64,000 nucleotides of DNA from an uncultured Odoribacter sp. (GCA_944321165.1 CALUKE010000001.1:1-64000), one strand, 5' to 3'; shown: positions 37,501 to 46,757, counted from the first letter of the stretch. Notes: a model not told the origin generated them from the letters alone. Numbers and translations are program-made.

Positions 37501-38315
37501 TGATTGATCTCTTTCAATCGATTGAACCAGTTTATCTTATTCTTTATCGATTCATGTTTTTGTTTAAGTTCCTTTTCCTGTTCCTCGATTGTTTGGATTT
37601 TTTGGTGCAGAGCAGTCAATTCTGTTGGTGAAAGCAGGTGAATATGACTGATCTGGTCGGACAGTTCTTTCCATTCCGAGCGGATGGCCGCGGTTTTCGT
37701 ATAAACTGTGTTGGAAATGACTGAATAAATCTCTGTTCCGGTTAATTTTTCGAGCACTTCCGCCTTTTCGTCTTTTCGGGCTTTGAGAAAGCGGGCGAAT
37801 TCATTTTGAGCTAAAAGTACCGTTCGTGTGAACTGATTGTAATTCAATCCGATGAGTTGTGTTAATTTATGTTCAGCTTCCGTATTCCCTGTGGTAATGG
37901 GAGTATGGGTTGCCAGGTCGTAAACCCGCCATTCGACCGGTTGCAGTTTGCCGTTGGTGCGGTTGTTGGCCCGCCATACCCGCCAGACTGACCGGTAATT
38001 TTTTCCGTCGATGGCGATGAATTCAACGGCGGCCATGGCTTCGCTGCTCCCTCTGCGCAAAATCTGTCTGCGGTCGCCCTGTTGGATGTATTCCTGGGCG
38101 GTGTCCTGCAGTTTGGTCCCTTCTACACCGGTGGTACGGGGAGTATTGTTGAACAAGGCCAGACATACGGCATCCAACAGGGTAGACTTTCCGGAACCTG
38201 TCGGACCGCAAATTGCAAAGATGCCAGCAGAACGTAACGGTTCCCGTGTAAAGTCGACTTCGAATTCTCCGGCAATCGAGGCCAGGTTTTTTCCTTGTAT
38301 ACGTAAGATTTTCAT
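34587..38315 (-). CDS. sbcC: Exonuclease subunit SbcC (SMC-like ATPase)
   Basis: 1242 residues. It is the ATPase/coiled-coil subunit of the SbcCD nuclease that opens hairpins and processes DNA ends. The Walker A GPTGSGKST is at residues 37-45. Two very long coiled coils flank a zinc hook CPVC (Cys613, Cys616), followed by SLSGGESFLVSLALALGLSS and the Walker B LFIDEGFGTLD. It overlaps sbcD by 4 bp, so the two are translationally coupled. Several long plus-strand open frames over the coiled coils are compositional shadows. Confidence 0.95.
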   Translation of the reverse strand: MKILRIQGKNLASIAGEFEVDFTREPLRSAGIFAICGPTGSGKSTLLDAVCLALFNNTPRTTGVEGTKLQDTAQEYIQQGDRRQILRRGSSEAMAAVEFIAIDGKNYRSVWRVWRANNRTNGKLQPVEWRVYDLATHTPITTGNTEAEHKLTQLIGLNYNQFTRTVLLAQNEFARFLKARKDEKAEVLEKLTGTEIYSVISNTVYTKTAAIRSEWKELSDQISHIHLLSPTELTALHQKIQTIEEQEKELKQKHESIKNKINWFNRLKEINHLKEEALQNLQTARKRQEEALSGAAWLRQTEAVESCRPIWQKKQETSNTLQVQEKALEETSRLLADVSPKTDLAVQQVALQKESVNKYTNEYNQLKPTLSEARRLDLEIANACQTARESQESLTELQEKLLFQTRRQTERNRQLSFLKEEQGRYRQWFEQHRQQESMCLNINWIEGLLDQAEALQKQMDTHRTILSQLHLTLTANQDRQESLQQTLSAYNRQQNAWLEERQKRRQTLDSIPLTEIRKKKETLRLLREKWMQGLTWSEQWEKNQKTLQLHQEKLRPLQQNLQFIASQIIQNQQEKIIAEAKYIALKDSWEFARLSISENISHLRSQLKENTPCPVCGSLSHPYGEKQPFTDQIFHALEKDMKQYEAEYEHLKTEYTRLETEQKYQQEKVHALQNEIQELSKECEDISTRIKEIYSDANTDFSINIEKLKRQLHESQQEMEKLLQQESEWEQQHQALQVLQKNWDLLQQKKEEIEKEFQHTAEKTVRYTAERSKQNEIIANLQSQQNDLLEKASPLIQYTDWRSQWEKHPSEFRQELSAMAQTWLTRSKQLEENQKHQLQLTTEYEENRKNLEELRQNETAALLLQKKRSEAVRSLTEQRQRLLPDQTVEEVEQYWSDLLRENSEKLENYLQTKERLLKTSEQLKGKAAQLHSSIEQYRKSLKDSAEQFEQWLKTYNQTTDIPLTEAALISLLDARPEEIRQERERQNLLRDQVVRASATLQEREKQWTVHQQLPDRPDLTTESLEFLQTQSESIQKESEMLLRSKTEDLASLHSQQENQKLSEHLSHTLENKTEILNKWSKLDDLIGSQSGYKFKEIAQGYTLEILLTYANQQLRELAPRYQLQRIPDELALQIIDHDLCDETRSVFSLSGGESFLVSLALALGLSSFSSRNHFEENLFIDEGFGTLDAETLQIVMEALERLRSQGRQIGIISHVQELTERIPVKICLVKTGNGSSKVVLKS

Positions 38316-39556
38316 CGTTTTTCACCCATTCTTAAATGTGATTCTTCGACAGCTTCCTGAAACAGTGCGGCCAGTTCATCCGGGAGAGGTTGGTGGTATT
38401 TGCGTTCATAGGCCAGCTGTAACATCTTCCAGGGATCGCCCAGTTCTTCGGTCGTGAAAATAACTTGGGAATCCTTCTCTTCCGTTGCTGTGGGATAAAA
38501 GGGTACTACCCGGGTCAAACGGACTTGCTTGTTTCGTATTGTTTCCTCGATGCTGGAACGTAAAGAGGGCTCTGGACCGGTTAACAATACCCTTACTTCC
38601 AGGTAAGGCGCCAACAGGGGATCGTGTGCTTCCGGCAGCCGGGCGAGTTTTTCCAGTACTTCCGGTAACGATGCCGGTTGCCTGGGTATCCGAAGGAGAG
38701 AAACCAGGGGTTCAAAGATTATTTTCTGTTGATTTTGGAGTTTCCCATCCTTGATTTCCAACAGGATGACTCCATGATGATAGTTTTCTTCCGCAAATGA
38801 CATGGGGAGAGGGCTACCTGCGTAGCGTAGTTCTTCCCGCTTGGATACCCGCTGTTCGCGGTGGATATGACCCAAAGCGCCATAGGTGATGAGCGGAGAG
38901 AAGATATTCGCGGAAAGACCTTCCAGACCGCCGATGATCATCCGTTCGCTAGGATCATTTTCTGATAGCTGGCTGCCGGCGGCTTGTAAATGTCCCATGG
39001 CAATGATGGCTTCCTCCGGCTGTTTCTGTTGTTCCACCTGTTGAAGCAAAGTATCGTATAATGCTTTTACTCCAGCCTGATAAGGATCGCCTTCGGTCTC
39101 TGTCATCGGATAATCGCCCTGTCGTAAGTAGGGGACTGCCAGACACCAGGCCTGTCGTTTTCCTGTCCGATCTTTCAATTCGATAATCAGTTCATCTGTA
39201 TTTATTTGTCCGTTGGCATATTTGTGAACGGAGCCACGGATATATACCTTTCGGTCTTCCAGTAGAGGAATCGGGGTTTCCAGACGGCTGGCGGAATCGT
39301 GATTCCCGGCAATGACGATGATTTGCAGACCGGAATTTCGTTCTGTGACCTGCCGTAGAAAACGGTAGAATTGCCGTTGGGCAGCCGCAGAGGGATTGGC
39401 TACATCGAATATGTCCCCGGAAACAAGCAATGCATCGACCTGAAGGGTCGATATTTGTTCTCTTAACCAGTCTAAAAAGTACTGGTGTTCCTGAAAACGG
39501 TCATAACCGAAAAAAGTTTGACCGATGTGCCAGTCTGCCGTATGGATTATTTTCAT
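38312..39556 (-). CDS. sbcD: Exonuclease subunit SbcD
   Basis: 414 residues from ATG 39556 (MKIIHTADWHIGQ); a longer in-frame start at 39595 would add 13 residues upstream of the conserved N-terminus. Metallophosphatase motifs are all present: D-x-H (TADWHIG), SGDIFD, GNHDSASR and YGALGHIH. It is the manganese-dependent nuclease partner of SbcC, overlapping it by 4 bp. Confidence 0.95.
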   Translation of the reverse strand: MKIIHTADWHIGQTFFGYDRFQEHQYFLDWLREQISTLQVDALLVSGDIFDVANPSAAAQRQFYRFLRQVTERNSGLQIIVIAGNHDSASRLETPIPLLEDRKVYIRGSVHKYANGQINTDELIIELKDRTGKRQAWCLAVPYLRQGDYPMTETEGDPYQAGVKALYDTLLQQVEQQKQPEEAIIAMGHLQAAGSQLSENDPSERMIIGGLEGLSANIFSPLITYGALGHIHREQRVSKREELRYAGSPLPMSFAEENYHHGVILLEIKDGKLQNQQKIIFEPLVSLLRIPRQPASLPEVLEKLARLPEAHDPLLAPYLEVRVLLTGPEPSLRSSIEETIRNKQVRLTRVVPFYPTATEEKDSQVIFTTEELGDPWKMLQLAYERKYHQPLPDELAALFQEAVEESHLRMGEKR

Positions 39557-39572
39557 GTTTTGTCGATTTGGA

Positions 39573-39580
39573 CAAAAATA
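39573..39580 (-). promoter_or_regulatory. -7 box before sbcD
   Basis: On the minus strand TATTTTTG, 16 bp before the sbcD ATG, embedded in a 17-mer (ATTATTTTTGTCCAAAT) that recurs before the gene at 42125. No TTG at the usual upstream distance. Confidence 0.4.
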
Positions 39581-39597
39581 ATACAAAATAGACAAAC

Positions 39598-41046
39598 TTA
39601 TTTATCTACATGGTATATACTAAAGTTTTTGATTTGGGGAATATTGGTGTATCGTTCCACCACTATTTGAAATTCAGAAGCCTTGATCGGTTTAAATGCC
39701 TCAATGCGTTTGTGACCCACGGAGGTTCCCCGAGCGACGGTGACCCATTTATCGCCTATACGGGCTTCAATCCGATAGGCGCGTATGCGTTCTCCCTGTG
39801 TGATATCTTCCTGTAGAATATAATAGTTAACCGTTTTTTTATTTTTCAGCTGCAACGAAAGTTTCAGCGCATGGCCAGATGTTTGTGCCAGTGGCTTCTC
39901 GAAACGGCGTTTGATTTCTGCACCCCATTCTTGCAGCCGTTTTACGTCGCCTTCGGGGAGTATTCCATCGGGATTGGGTGTCAGTCCTACGATGAGTGTG
40001 GCATTTCGCCCCACCGATTTCTCATACATGTCCATTAAATTTTCCAGCGGATAAACGGCTTTATTGTCGTCACCCGGTTCCCAAAACCATTCATGACGGC
40101 CGTTGTATCCTCTCAATGGAGTATCTGCCATGGCTGGTACCCAAAATTTGCCATTTTCGTCGCCGTGGGCCAGTAATTGGTTGTGATTTTCTATTCCTTC
40201 ATGGGTATTGCTGTGACTATAAGGATAAGGAAAACTCGACCAGCATGGGTAGCCTACCGTTCCACTTTCAGATCCTCCCCAGCGTAAATCCGCCCGGTTT
40301 ACATTGTGATAGAACAAACATTGGGGCTGGTATTTGGCTACGATTGGTTCGACATCAGGTCCCAGTTCCTTCGGGTTATCCGCCCCGCCGTCAAACCATA
40401 TCATAAATAAATCTCCATAACGGGAACACAATTCCGTTACCATTTTTTCGCAGAAGTGTTTGTACCATGTCTGGCGGTTACGGGCAAATTCGCCATCTCC
40501 TTCAACCTTGAAATTGTGTATACCTAACAGTGAGTTCCAGCGGATTCCGATGTAGATGCCCGGTTTTATATCGTATTTACGACAGGAGTTGACGAATTCG
40601 CGTACGATATCACCTTGGCCATTGCGCCATTTTACCGCTTTCAGACAAAAAGGATTTACGTCGCTCTGCCATAAACCGAAACCGGTTTCATGCGTGGCGG
40701 TCAATACCGCAAATTTGGCGCCGGCCGCTTTGGCAGCTTCCACCCATTGATCTGTGTCCAGCTGGGTTGGGTTAAAGATGTTATAGTCTTCTATGGGATT
40801 GATACGGTTATAGCCCTGTCCGTATACTTTAGAGTCAAATACGTGGAGGTCATAATGGAATATAACTCCTATTTCTGCTTCGTGCCACTTCAGTTGGTGG
40901 GGTGCTGGTACGGGAGGAAAGGATTCTTGTGAAAAGGCTGTTAAATTCGGCACAAAACAACAACAGAATACAATCGTAAGTCTGGAGACAAATATTTTCA
41001 GAGAAGTGATATGCAATAAGGACGGGGTGTATGGAATCTGTTCCAT
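39598..41046 (-). CDS. Alpha-L-fucosidase-like glycosidase (GH29)
   Basis: The ATG at 41046 is preferred over the upstream TTG at 41064 because a TATCTTTG box lies over the latter; this gives 482 residues. A signal segment (about 15-40, ...FCCCFVPNLTAFSQ) precedes the GH29-type catalytic barrel: WHEAEIGVIFHYDLHVF, AAKAAGAKFAVLTATHETGF, and SRYGDLFMIWFDGGADNP with the nucleophile-position aspartate. A C-terminal beta-sandwich follows. GH29 enzymes release fucose in the periplasm or at the surface. It is not near a SusCD pair of its own. Confidence 0.85.
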   Translation of the reverse strand: MEQIPYTPSLLHITSLKIFVSRLTIVFCCCFVPNLTAFSQESFPPVPAPHQLKWHEAEIGVIFHYDLHVFDSKVYGQGYNRINPIEDYNIFNPTQLDTDQWVEAAKAAGAKFAVLTATHETGFGLWQSDVNPFCLKAVKWRNGQGDIVREFVNSCRKYDIKPGIYIGIRWNSLLGIHNFKVEGDGEFARNRQTWYKHFCEKMVTELCSRYGDLFMIWFDGGADNPKELGPDVEPIVAKYQPQCLFYHNVNRADLRWGGSESGTVGYPCWSSFPYPYSHSNTHEGIENHNQLLAHGDENGKFWVPAMADTPLRGYNGRHEWFWEPGDDNKAVYPLENLMDMYEKSVGRNATLIVGLTPNPDGILPEGDVKRLQEWGAEIKRRFEKPLAQTSGHALKLSLQLKNKKTVNYYILQEDITQGERIRAYRIEARIGDKWVTVARGTSVGHKRIEAFKPIKASEFQIVVERYTNIPQIKNFSIYHVDK

Positions 41047-41061
41047 AGAAAAACATTTTTT

Positions 41062-41069
41062 CAAAGATA
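41062..41069 (-). promoter_or_regulatory. -7 box before the GH29 gene
   Basis: TATCTTTG on the minus strand, 15 bp before ATG 41046. It matches TAnnTTTG; no upstream TTG at consensus spacing, so support is partial. Confidence 0.4.
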
Positions 41070-41108
41070 ATGTATTTTTTATAATAAGTAAAGGAGTAAT
41101 TCTTATAA

Positions 41109-42125
41109 TTATATTTCTTCTCTATTCTGCCGTTCCAAAAAAGCAGCCGCCCGCTCTTGTACATTCTGTTGCAAATTGCGATAGAAGAAATTCAGTTCCA
41201 CAATGTGGTAATTTCCCGGAGGAAACATTTCAGCCAAAGCCGGTTCGTAATAAGTCATCGGATCAACTCCGGAAACGACAAGTGCTTTGGTTTTCTTGTC
41301 CAAATAGGCGGAGATGACCTGGGATTCCTCAGAAAGAATGTGTCCATCGGCAGCAGTAAAAACCATACCGAGGTGTTGCTGTTTGGAGGCAACTACCGTA
41401 TCGATCCGCCAATTTAGTGGATTAATGGCAATGGTACTGCCTTCAAGCAGTTTCGTCAGCCGATCAGGAGCGGCAACGGAATTAAAAGTAATGGAAACTC
41501 CGGTTCCGGCAGCGTCTGTGGCTGGAAGCAGATAGTTTGAAGTGTCTTCCGAACGTACAGGATATCCCAATGGATAAGCAGCAATCATCCGGCCATATGT
41601 TTCTGGATTCATACATCGTTTTAACAGTTCGATCACAGCCTTTCCCCCCTGGCTGTGTCCCGCCAAAACAAATGGCCGTCCTTGATTCTGATGTTTCAGG
41701 TAATATTGAAAAGCCGCTTCAATATCCTTAAAGGCCGTTTCAAAACGATTTTCGATAACTTCATCGCTTTCCATCCACGATTCGATAGTTATCTGACGAT
41801 AATAAGGGGCAAAAAAATTGGCCTCTTCCGCAAAAATTCCCCGGGCAAGCCGGAGTGGTCCATCGACGCTGGAACGGTGGGAAGCATTGTAAACGTCCAT
41901 ATAATGGCAAATTTTTCCATTTTCGTCCTGCCAGTCAAATACACAGGTCGGAACAATGTAAAAGATGTCATAGTCTTTTCCAGCCCCGACTCCTCCTTCA
42001 AACCAGGCCGTCGTTTTCGAATAGTCTGGAACAACAGGATAAACAGCAGAATCGGGTGTCTTGCAACTGAACAGTAGCAGACACCAGTATGCCACAATAA
42101 GAATAAACCAGAACCTCTGTTTCAT
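41109..42125 (-). CDS. DUF3089 alpha/beta-hydrolase lipoprotein
   Basis: 338 residues from ATG 42125, which gives the lipoprotein signal MKQRFWFILIVAYWCLLLFSC; an upstream in-frame ATG at 42146 is less likely because the -7 box lies there. The nucleophile elbow is GHSQGG within RPFVLAGHSQGGKAVIELLK. The N-terminal DIFYIVPTCVFDW and DVYNASHR blocks fit DUF3089, a lipase/esterase-like family. Substrate is unknown. It lies 62 bp upstream of the GH29 gene on the same strand. Confidence 0.8.
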   Translation of the reverse strand: MKQRFWFILIVAYWCLLLFSCKTPDSAVYPVVPDYSKTTAWFEGGVGAGKDYDIFYIVPTCVFDWQDENGKICHYMDVYNASHRSSVDGPLRLARGIFAEEANFFAPYYRQITIESWMESDEVIENRFETAFKDIEAAFQYYLKHQNQGRPFVLAGHSQGGKAVIELLKRCMNPETYGRMIAAYPLGYPVRSEDTSNYLLPATDAAGTGVSITFNSVAAPDRLTKLLEGSTIAINPLNWRIDTVVASKQQHLGMVFTAADGHILSEESQVISAYLDKKTKALVVSGVDPMTYYEPALAEMFPPGNYHIVELNFFYRNLQQNVQERAAAFLERQNREEI

Positions 42126-42143
42126 AAGCCCTTGAAATTTGGA

Positions 42144-42151
42144 CAAAAATA
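42144..42151 (-). promoter_or_regulatory. -7 box before the DUF3089 gene
   Basis: TATTTTTG on the minus strand within the same 17-mer found before sbcD. It directly abuts the ftcD terminator, so one 40-bp stretch ends one transcript and starts the next. Confidence 0.4.
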
Positions 42152-42155
42152 ATAA

Positions 42156-42185
42156 AAATACGGAATTCTTGCGAATCCCGTATTT
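42156..42185 (-). terminator. Terminator after ftcD
   Basis: On the minus strand AAATACGGGATTC, loop GCAA, GAATTCCGTATTT, followed by TTATTATTTTT: a rho-independent terminator 28 bp past the ftcD stop. Confidence 0.75.
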
Positions 42186-42212
42186 CCCGTTTAACCAATA
42201 GTTTATAGAGTC

Positions 42213-43913
42213 TTAAATCTTTGAATTTACGATTTCGAGAATTTCGGCTTCCAGCTGATTGGCTTTTTCAACGATTTGTGCACCTTCCTGGATGATTTGT
42301 GCGGCGAATTCTTTGTCTTCCAAACCGGCTGCGTTGATCTTTACATTCAGGAAAGCTCCCATCACTCCGGCACGAGCTGCCAAGGCACCTACGCCGGCAT
42401 CGGTGACAGAATTCGGGTTGCCGATTTCTGCCATGGCTTTGGCAACAGACATACATTCATAACATTGTTGCATGGTTTTGAACGGTACTTCGGTGGCATA
42501 ACGAGTCGCTTCCTGTACCGCTTTTTGACGAGCAGCCTTTTCCTCTTCTGATTTTTTGGGCAGGCTGAAGGCATCCATGATTTTGTTGAAAGCGTTGGTG
42601 TCTTCATCGACCAGTTTGATCAACTCTGACTGATAAGCTTTGCCTTTTTCGGCCCAGTCGCTGAATTCTTCCCAACGGTCGTCCCAGCCTCGCTTGTGAG
42701 AGGAGAGGTTGGCAACCATGGATCCCAGGGCTGCTCCTAAAGCACCCATGTAGGCTGAAATGGAACCTCCTCCCGGAGCCGGTGATTCGGACGCGGTTTC
42801 GTCTGCAAAATCGGTCAGCGTCATATCGACCAATTTTTTCTTGCCTTTGGAGGCTTCTTCTTCCAGGATATATTCGATGATTTTCTTTTTCGGATCGAAT
42901 GGATAAAGTTCATCCAGACCCAGGGATTTTACGGCGATCTTGATCAGTTCCTTGTCGGAAACACCCGTAGAACGTTGCTGTTTGCGCAGGAAATACCGAC
43001 CGGCATCCAACATGGCCTTTAAGGGAATAACTCCCACCAGTTCTGATCCTGTTACCCGGATACCGCGATCTGCCGCTTTTCGACAGACTTCGTCGAATGC
43101 TTCGTGCATGGAGGTAATGGATATGTCGGTCAGGTTCATGGAAATCTGGGCAATGCCGTATTCTTCGATGTACCAGCCGATGGCTTTTACTGATTTCAGG
43201 GTACCCGGAATCATGACCGGTTTGCCTTTCTCGTCCAGGACTTTTTTACCGGTAATCGGATTGCCTTCCCGTTTTACCCGTCCCCGTTCGCGAACGTCAA
43301 AGGCGATGGAGTTGGCCCGACGCGTAGAAGTGGTGTTCAGATTGACATTGTAGGCTACCAGGAAATTGCGGGCTCCGACAGCCGTTGCTCCGGTCTTGGA
43401 GGTCCAGGCATTCAGTTCGCGGGGACCGAAATCCGGGTGCCATTGTTCGCTCGGAAGTCTTTCTCCCAGGGCCTCGTATTCTCCGGCCCGACAAGTTGCC
43501 AGGTTTTTCCGTTCCGGAGTAAAAGCGGCACTTTCGTAGCAATATACCGGAATATTCAGTTCTTCTCCGATTCGTTTCGCCAATTGGCGGGCATATTCGA
43601 CTGTTTCTTCCATGGTGATATTGGAAACGGGCACTAAAGGACAAACGTCGGTTGCTCCGAAACGGGGATGAGCCCCTTTGTGTTTGGTCATATCAATCAA
43701 CTCTGCGGCTTTTTTGACGGCCCGGAAAGCTGCCTCACAAATGGGTTCCGGTTCTCCGACCATCGTAACTACCGTACGGTTGGTGGCTTTGCCGGGATCC
43801 ACATCGATGACGCTGATTCCTTCGACGGTTTTCATGGCATCCGTGATTTGATTGATGATATGCATGTCGTTGCCTTCACTGAAGTTGGGCACGCACTCGA
43901 TGAGTCTTTTCAT
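42213..43913 (-). CDS. ftcD: Bifunctional glutamate formimidoyltransferase / cyclodeaminase
   Basis: 566 residues, matching the fused FTCD length. The N-terminal formiminotransferase domain (about 1-330) starts LIECVPNFSEGNDMHII and includes HKGAHPRFGATDVCPLVPVS. The C-terminal cyclodeaminase domain (about 360-566) has ESPAPGGGSISAYMGALGAA. It moves the formimino group of formiminoglutamate to tetrahydrofolate and deaminates it to methenyl-THF, the last step of histidine breakdown here. hutI lies 37 bp upstream; hutH and hutU are not in the window. Confidence 0.96.
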   Translation of the reverse strand: MKRLIECVPNFSEGNDMHIINQITDAMKTVEGISVIDVDPGKATNRTVVTMVGEPEPICEAAFRAVKKAAELIDMTKHKGAHPRFGATDVCPLVPVSNITMEETVEYARQLAKRIGEELNIPVYCYESAAFTPERKNLATCRAGEYEALGERLPSEQWHPDFGPRELNAWTSKTGATAVGARNFLVAYNVNLNTTSTRRANSIAFDVRERGRVKREGNPITGKKVLDEKGKPVMIPGTLKSVKAIGWYIEEYGIAQISMNLTDISITSMHEAFDEVCRKAADRGIRVTGSELVGVIPLKAMLDAGRYFLRKQQRSTGVSDKELIKIAVKSLGLDELYPFDPKKKIIEYILEEEASKGKKKLVDMTLTDFADETASESPAPGGGSISAYMGALGAALGSMVANLSSHKRGWDDRWEEFSDWAEKGKAYQSELIKLVDEDTNAFNKIMDAFSLPKKSEEEKAARQKAVQEATRYATEVPFKTMQQCYECMSVAKAMAEIGNPNSVTDAGVGALAARAGVMGAFLNVKINAAGLEDKEFAAQIIQEGAQIVEKANQLEAEILEIVNSKI

Positions 43914-43950
43914 AATGAATATTGTTTTATTGTTTGAATGATTCTTTCTG

Positions 43951-45204
43951 TTAATACTGTTCCCCTTTTAAGAAAACAGCCTCTACCAGATTGGCCGTAT
44001 AGGCATATGGCAGGTATTCCAAACCGGGTACAGGCGTTGTTATATAAAAGTTGGCAAGTTTACCGACAGCTATACTACCGACTTCTTCCTCTACACCCAT
44101 GGCATAGGCAGAATTGATGGTAGTGGCATTGATCACTTCTTCCGGAAGCATTTTATAATTGATGCATCCCAGTGACATGATGAATTTCATATTTCCGGAA
44201 GGAGAGGAGCCTGGATTGTAATCTGAAGCCATGGCAACCGGCAGACCGGCCTGGATCATTTTCCGTACGGGGGAGTAGGGCATGTTGAGAAAGAAAGCGG
44301 CACCCGGCAAAACGGTCGGCATGGTTTCGCTTTCCAACAGGCAGGCGATTTCGTCATCTCCGATGCATTCCAGGTGATCGACAGAAATGGCATTGTATTT
44401 TACACCTACCTGAACGCCTCCGGAATAGTCCAGTTCATTGGCATGGATTTTGGCCCGAAGACCGTATTTCATGCCGGCATTTAAAATGCGGTCGGTATCT
44501 TCTACGGTGAAGAAGCCTTTGTCACAGAAGACATCCACGTAATCGGCCAATTCTTCGGCTGCAACCATTGGAATCATTTCGTTGATAATGAGATCGACAT
44601 ATTCCGTTTGTCTCCCTTTGTATTCGGATGGAACAGCATGGGCACCCAAAAAGGTTGATTTGATCAACAGAGGAGTCTCGGCTTTCAGACGCCGGATTAC
44701 TCGCAACATTTTTAATTCGCTTGCGGTGTCCAGGCCATAACCGCTTTTGATTTCAACGGCTCCGGTACCGAATCCGGCAATTTCCTGAATACGATCATAG
44801 GCAGCATCGAAAAGCTCTTCTTCGGAGGCTTGGCGGATACGTTCTGCAGAATTGAGAATACCTCCGCCCCGTTTGGCGATTTCCTCGTAGGAAAGACCTC
44901 GGATTTTATCTATGTATTCAATTTCCCGGCTGCCGGCATAAACCAAATGGGTGTGTGAATCGCAAAAGGACGGCAGTACCAGGCGACCGCTGGCATCGAT
45001 TTCTTTGACCGTATCACTGCCTGCATAGACGGATTCCATGTCCAGATCTTCCATTTTTCCGAATCCGGCAATTTTATCTCCTTCTACAAGTAAATAGGCA
45101 TTTTCGATGATTCCCAGACGGGACATTGCTTCGCCGGCCACCCATTTCCGGGGAGCCTCTTCAGTCTGTATCAGCTGCTTTATGTTTAAAATGAGTGTTT
45201 TCAT
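43951..45204 (-). CDS. hutI: Imidazolonepropionase
   Basis: 417 residues of the amidohydrolase superfamily. It hydrolyses imidazolone propionate to formiminoglutamate, the substrate of the next gene. Metal-binding motifs: FCDSHTHLVYAG, then LGAHAVPSEYKGR and AKIHANELDYSGGVQ, and ASDYNPGSSPSGN near the C-terminus. It is the first gene of a hutI-ftcD pair. Confidence 0.95.
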   Translation of the reverse strand: MKTLILNIKQLIQTEEAPRKWVAGEAMSRLGIIENAYLLVEGDKIAGFGKMEDLDMESVYAGSDTVKEIDASGRLVLPSFCDSHTHLVYAGSREIEYIDKIRGLSYEEIAKRGGGILNSAERIRQASEEELFDAAYDRIQEIAGFGTGAVEIKSGYGLDTASELKMLRVIRRLKAETPLLIKSTFLGAHAVPSEYKGRQTEYVDLIINEMIPMVAAEELADYVDVFCDKGFFTVEDTDRILNAGMKYGLRAKIHANELDYSGGVQVGVKYNAISVDHLECIGDDEIACLLESETMPTVLPGAAFFLNMPYSPVRKMIQAGLPVAMASDYNPGSSPSGNMKFIMSLGCINYKMLPEEVINATTINSAYAMGVEEEVGSIAVGKLANFYITTPVPGLEYLPYAYTANLVEAVFLKGEQY

Positions 45205-45325
45205 TGCTTGTTTCCTTTCTTGTTTATAGCCGCACGAAAATATTAAAAAAAATGAAGAAAAATATGTTTTTGGATATATTTAAAACGTTTGTGTTCGTAA
45301 ATTCAGTTTATACCTTGATTCGATA

Positions 45326-46747
45326 TTAACTGAATAATTGAAGTCGGTTGGCATCCAAACGCAAAAATATAAATATCAGGATCGTGAAAGCCCAGAGAGA
45401 GGAACCGCCATAACTGAAAAAAGGAAGCGGAATTCCAATTACCGGGGCCAGGCCGATGGTCATGCCAATGTTGATGGCAACATGGAAAAACAGAATACTG
45501 GCAACCCCGTATCCGTAAATCCGGGAAAAATCGGAACGTTGACGTTCGGCCAGGTAGATGATTCTTAGAATAAAAGCCAAAAATAGTCCGATGACTACGG
45601 TGGAGCCGATGAACCCCCACTCTTCGCCGATGGTGCAGAAAATAAAGTCTGTACTTTGTTCTGGAACGAAATTGTATTTGGTTTGTGTTCCCTGTAAAAA
45701 ACCTTTGCCGAATAGCCCGCCCGAACCGATGGCGATTTTAGACTGATTGACATTGTAACCGGCGCCACTCAAGTCGGTCTCTATACCCAATAAATTGTTG
45801 ATTCGGTCTTTTTGGTGTGCTTGCAATTTGTCAAAAGCGTAATCAACACCAATGCTTGCTCCTATACAAACCCAAGAGGCCAATAGTACGAGCATGATGT
45901 GTTTCATTTTTCGTTTGTAAATAAAGTAAATACCTAATAAACAAGTCAATAAATAGGAGTATAGTAACAATTTATCTAAGTCGATCTCTAATTCGAGTAA
46001 CCATTTTAAAAACCAGAAAAACAAAAAACATCCAATGAGAAAGATAACGATCCGGTAAAATTCCTGTTTGTTTTGTCGATAGTATAAAAAGGCTATCAGT
46101 GATCCTCCGATAATGACCGAAAGTATTGCCATGGGAGGATAGAGCAGAGTAAAGATAAAGATGGCAATGGAAATAAAGCATAAAAGCAGGAGAGAGCCAT
46201 GCAATCCTTCGCGATACATGACAAAGATGAAAGAACTGTATACCAATGCCGAACCGGTGTCGTTCTGCAGGATGATCAGTCCGACAGGAATCACCAACAG
46301 GATACCGAGCGTCAATAGACTCGACAGGCGCATGATTTTGAATCCATGCCTGCTCATAACGTTGGCTATGGCCAGACAAGTAGCAAATTTTCCGAATTCT
46401 GCCGGTTGTATCCGGATACCTCCCACTTCAAACCAGGAACGGGCCCCATGGGATTCGACTCCCAAAACCAGAACGGCTGCTAAAAGTGCAATCACACAAC
46501 CGTATATAGGAAGTGAGAAAGCGGTGAAAAATTTACTGTCCGTCAGTAGAATAAATATTGCCAAAACAAAAGCAGCACCGATCCACATCAGCTGTTTTCC
46601 ATACCGTTGACCGATGTCCAAAATGCTGCTGTGACTTTCGTCGTAGACCGCTGCATATATGTTTAACCATCCCATGAATACCAATACCGTGTATAAAAGG
46701 ATGGAAAGCCAGTCTATATTTTTTAGAAGTTCGGATTGTCTGTTCAT
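45326..46747 (-). CDS. rodA: Rod-shape protein RodA (SEDS glycosyltransferase)
   Basis: 473 residues from ATG 46747 (MNRQSELLKNIDWLSILLYT); the longer frame from 46813 would overlap mrdA. It is a polytopic membrane protein with about ten helices. SEDS motifs include GGIRIQPAEFGKFATCLAIA, a late GEEWGFIGSTVV and IPLPFFSYGGSSLWAF. It polymerises peptidoglycan with PBP2 in elongation. It is the last gene of the mre operon, 10 bp after mrdA. The loop between the middle helices is somewhat long for RodA, as is usual in Bacteroidetes. Confidence 0.94.
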   Translation of the reverse strand: MNRQSELLKNIDWLSILLYTVLVFMGWLNIYAAVYDESHSSILDIGQRYGKQLMWIGAAFVLAIFILLTDSKFFTAFSLPIYGCVIALLAAVLVLGVESHGARSWFEVGGIRIQPAEFGKFATCLAIANVMSRHGFKIMRLSSLLTLGILLVIPVGLIILQNDTGSALVYSSFIFVMYREGLHGSLLLLCFISIAIFIFTLLYPPMAILSVIIGGSLIAFLYYRQNKQEFYRIVIFLIGCFLFFWFLKWLLELEIDLDKLLLYSYLLTCLLGIYFIYKRKMKHIMLVLLASWVCIGASIGVDYAFDKLQAHQKDRINNLLGIETDLSGAGYNVNQSKIAIGSGGLFGKGFLQGTQTKYNFVPEQSTDFIFCTIGEEWGFIGSTVVIGLFLAFILRIIYLAERQRSDFSRIYGYGVASILFFHVAINIGMTIGLAPVIGIPLPFFSYGGSSLWAFTILIFIFLRLDANRLQLFS

Positions 46748-46757
46748 ATTTTTAAAA

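Noticed and set aside
45300..45334. Hairpin ATTCAGTT ... AACTGAAT near the end of rodA
   Set aside because: Long loop, no T-run and overlap with the rodA stop make a terminator call too weak.
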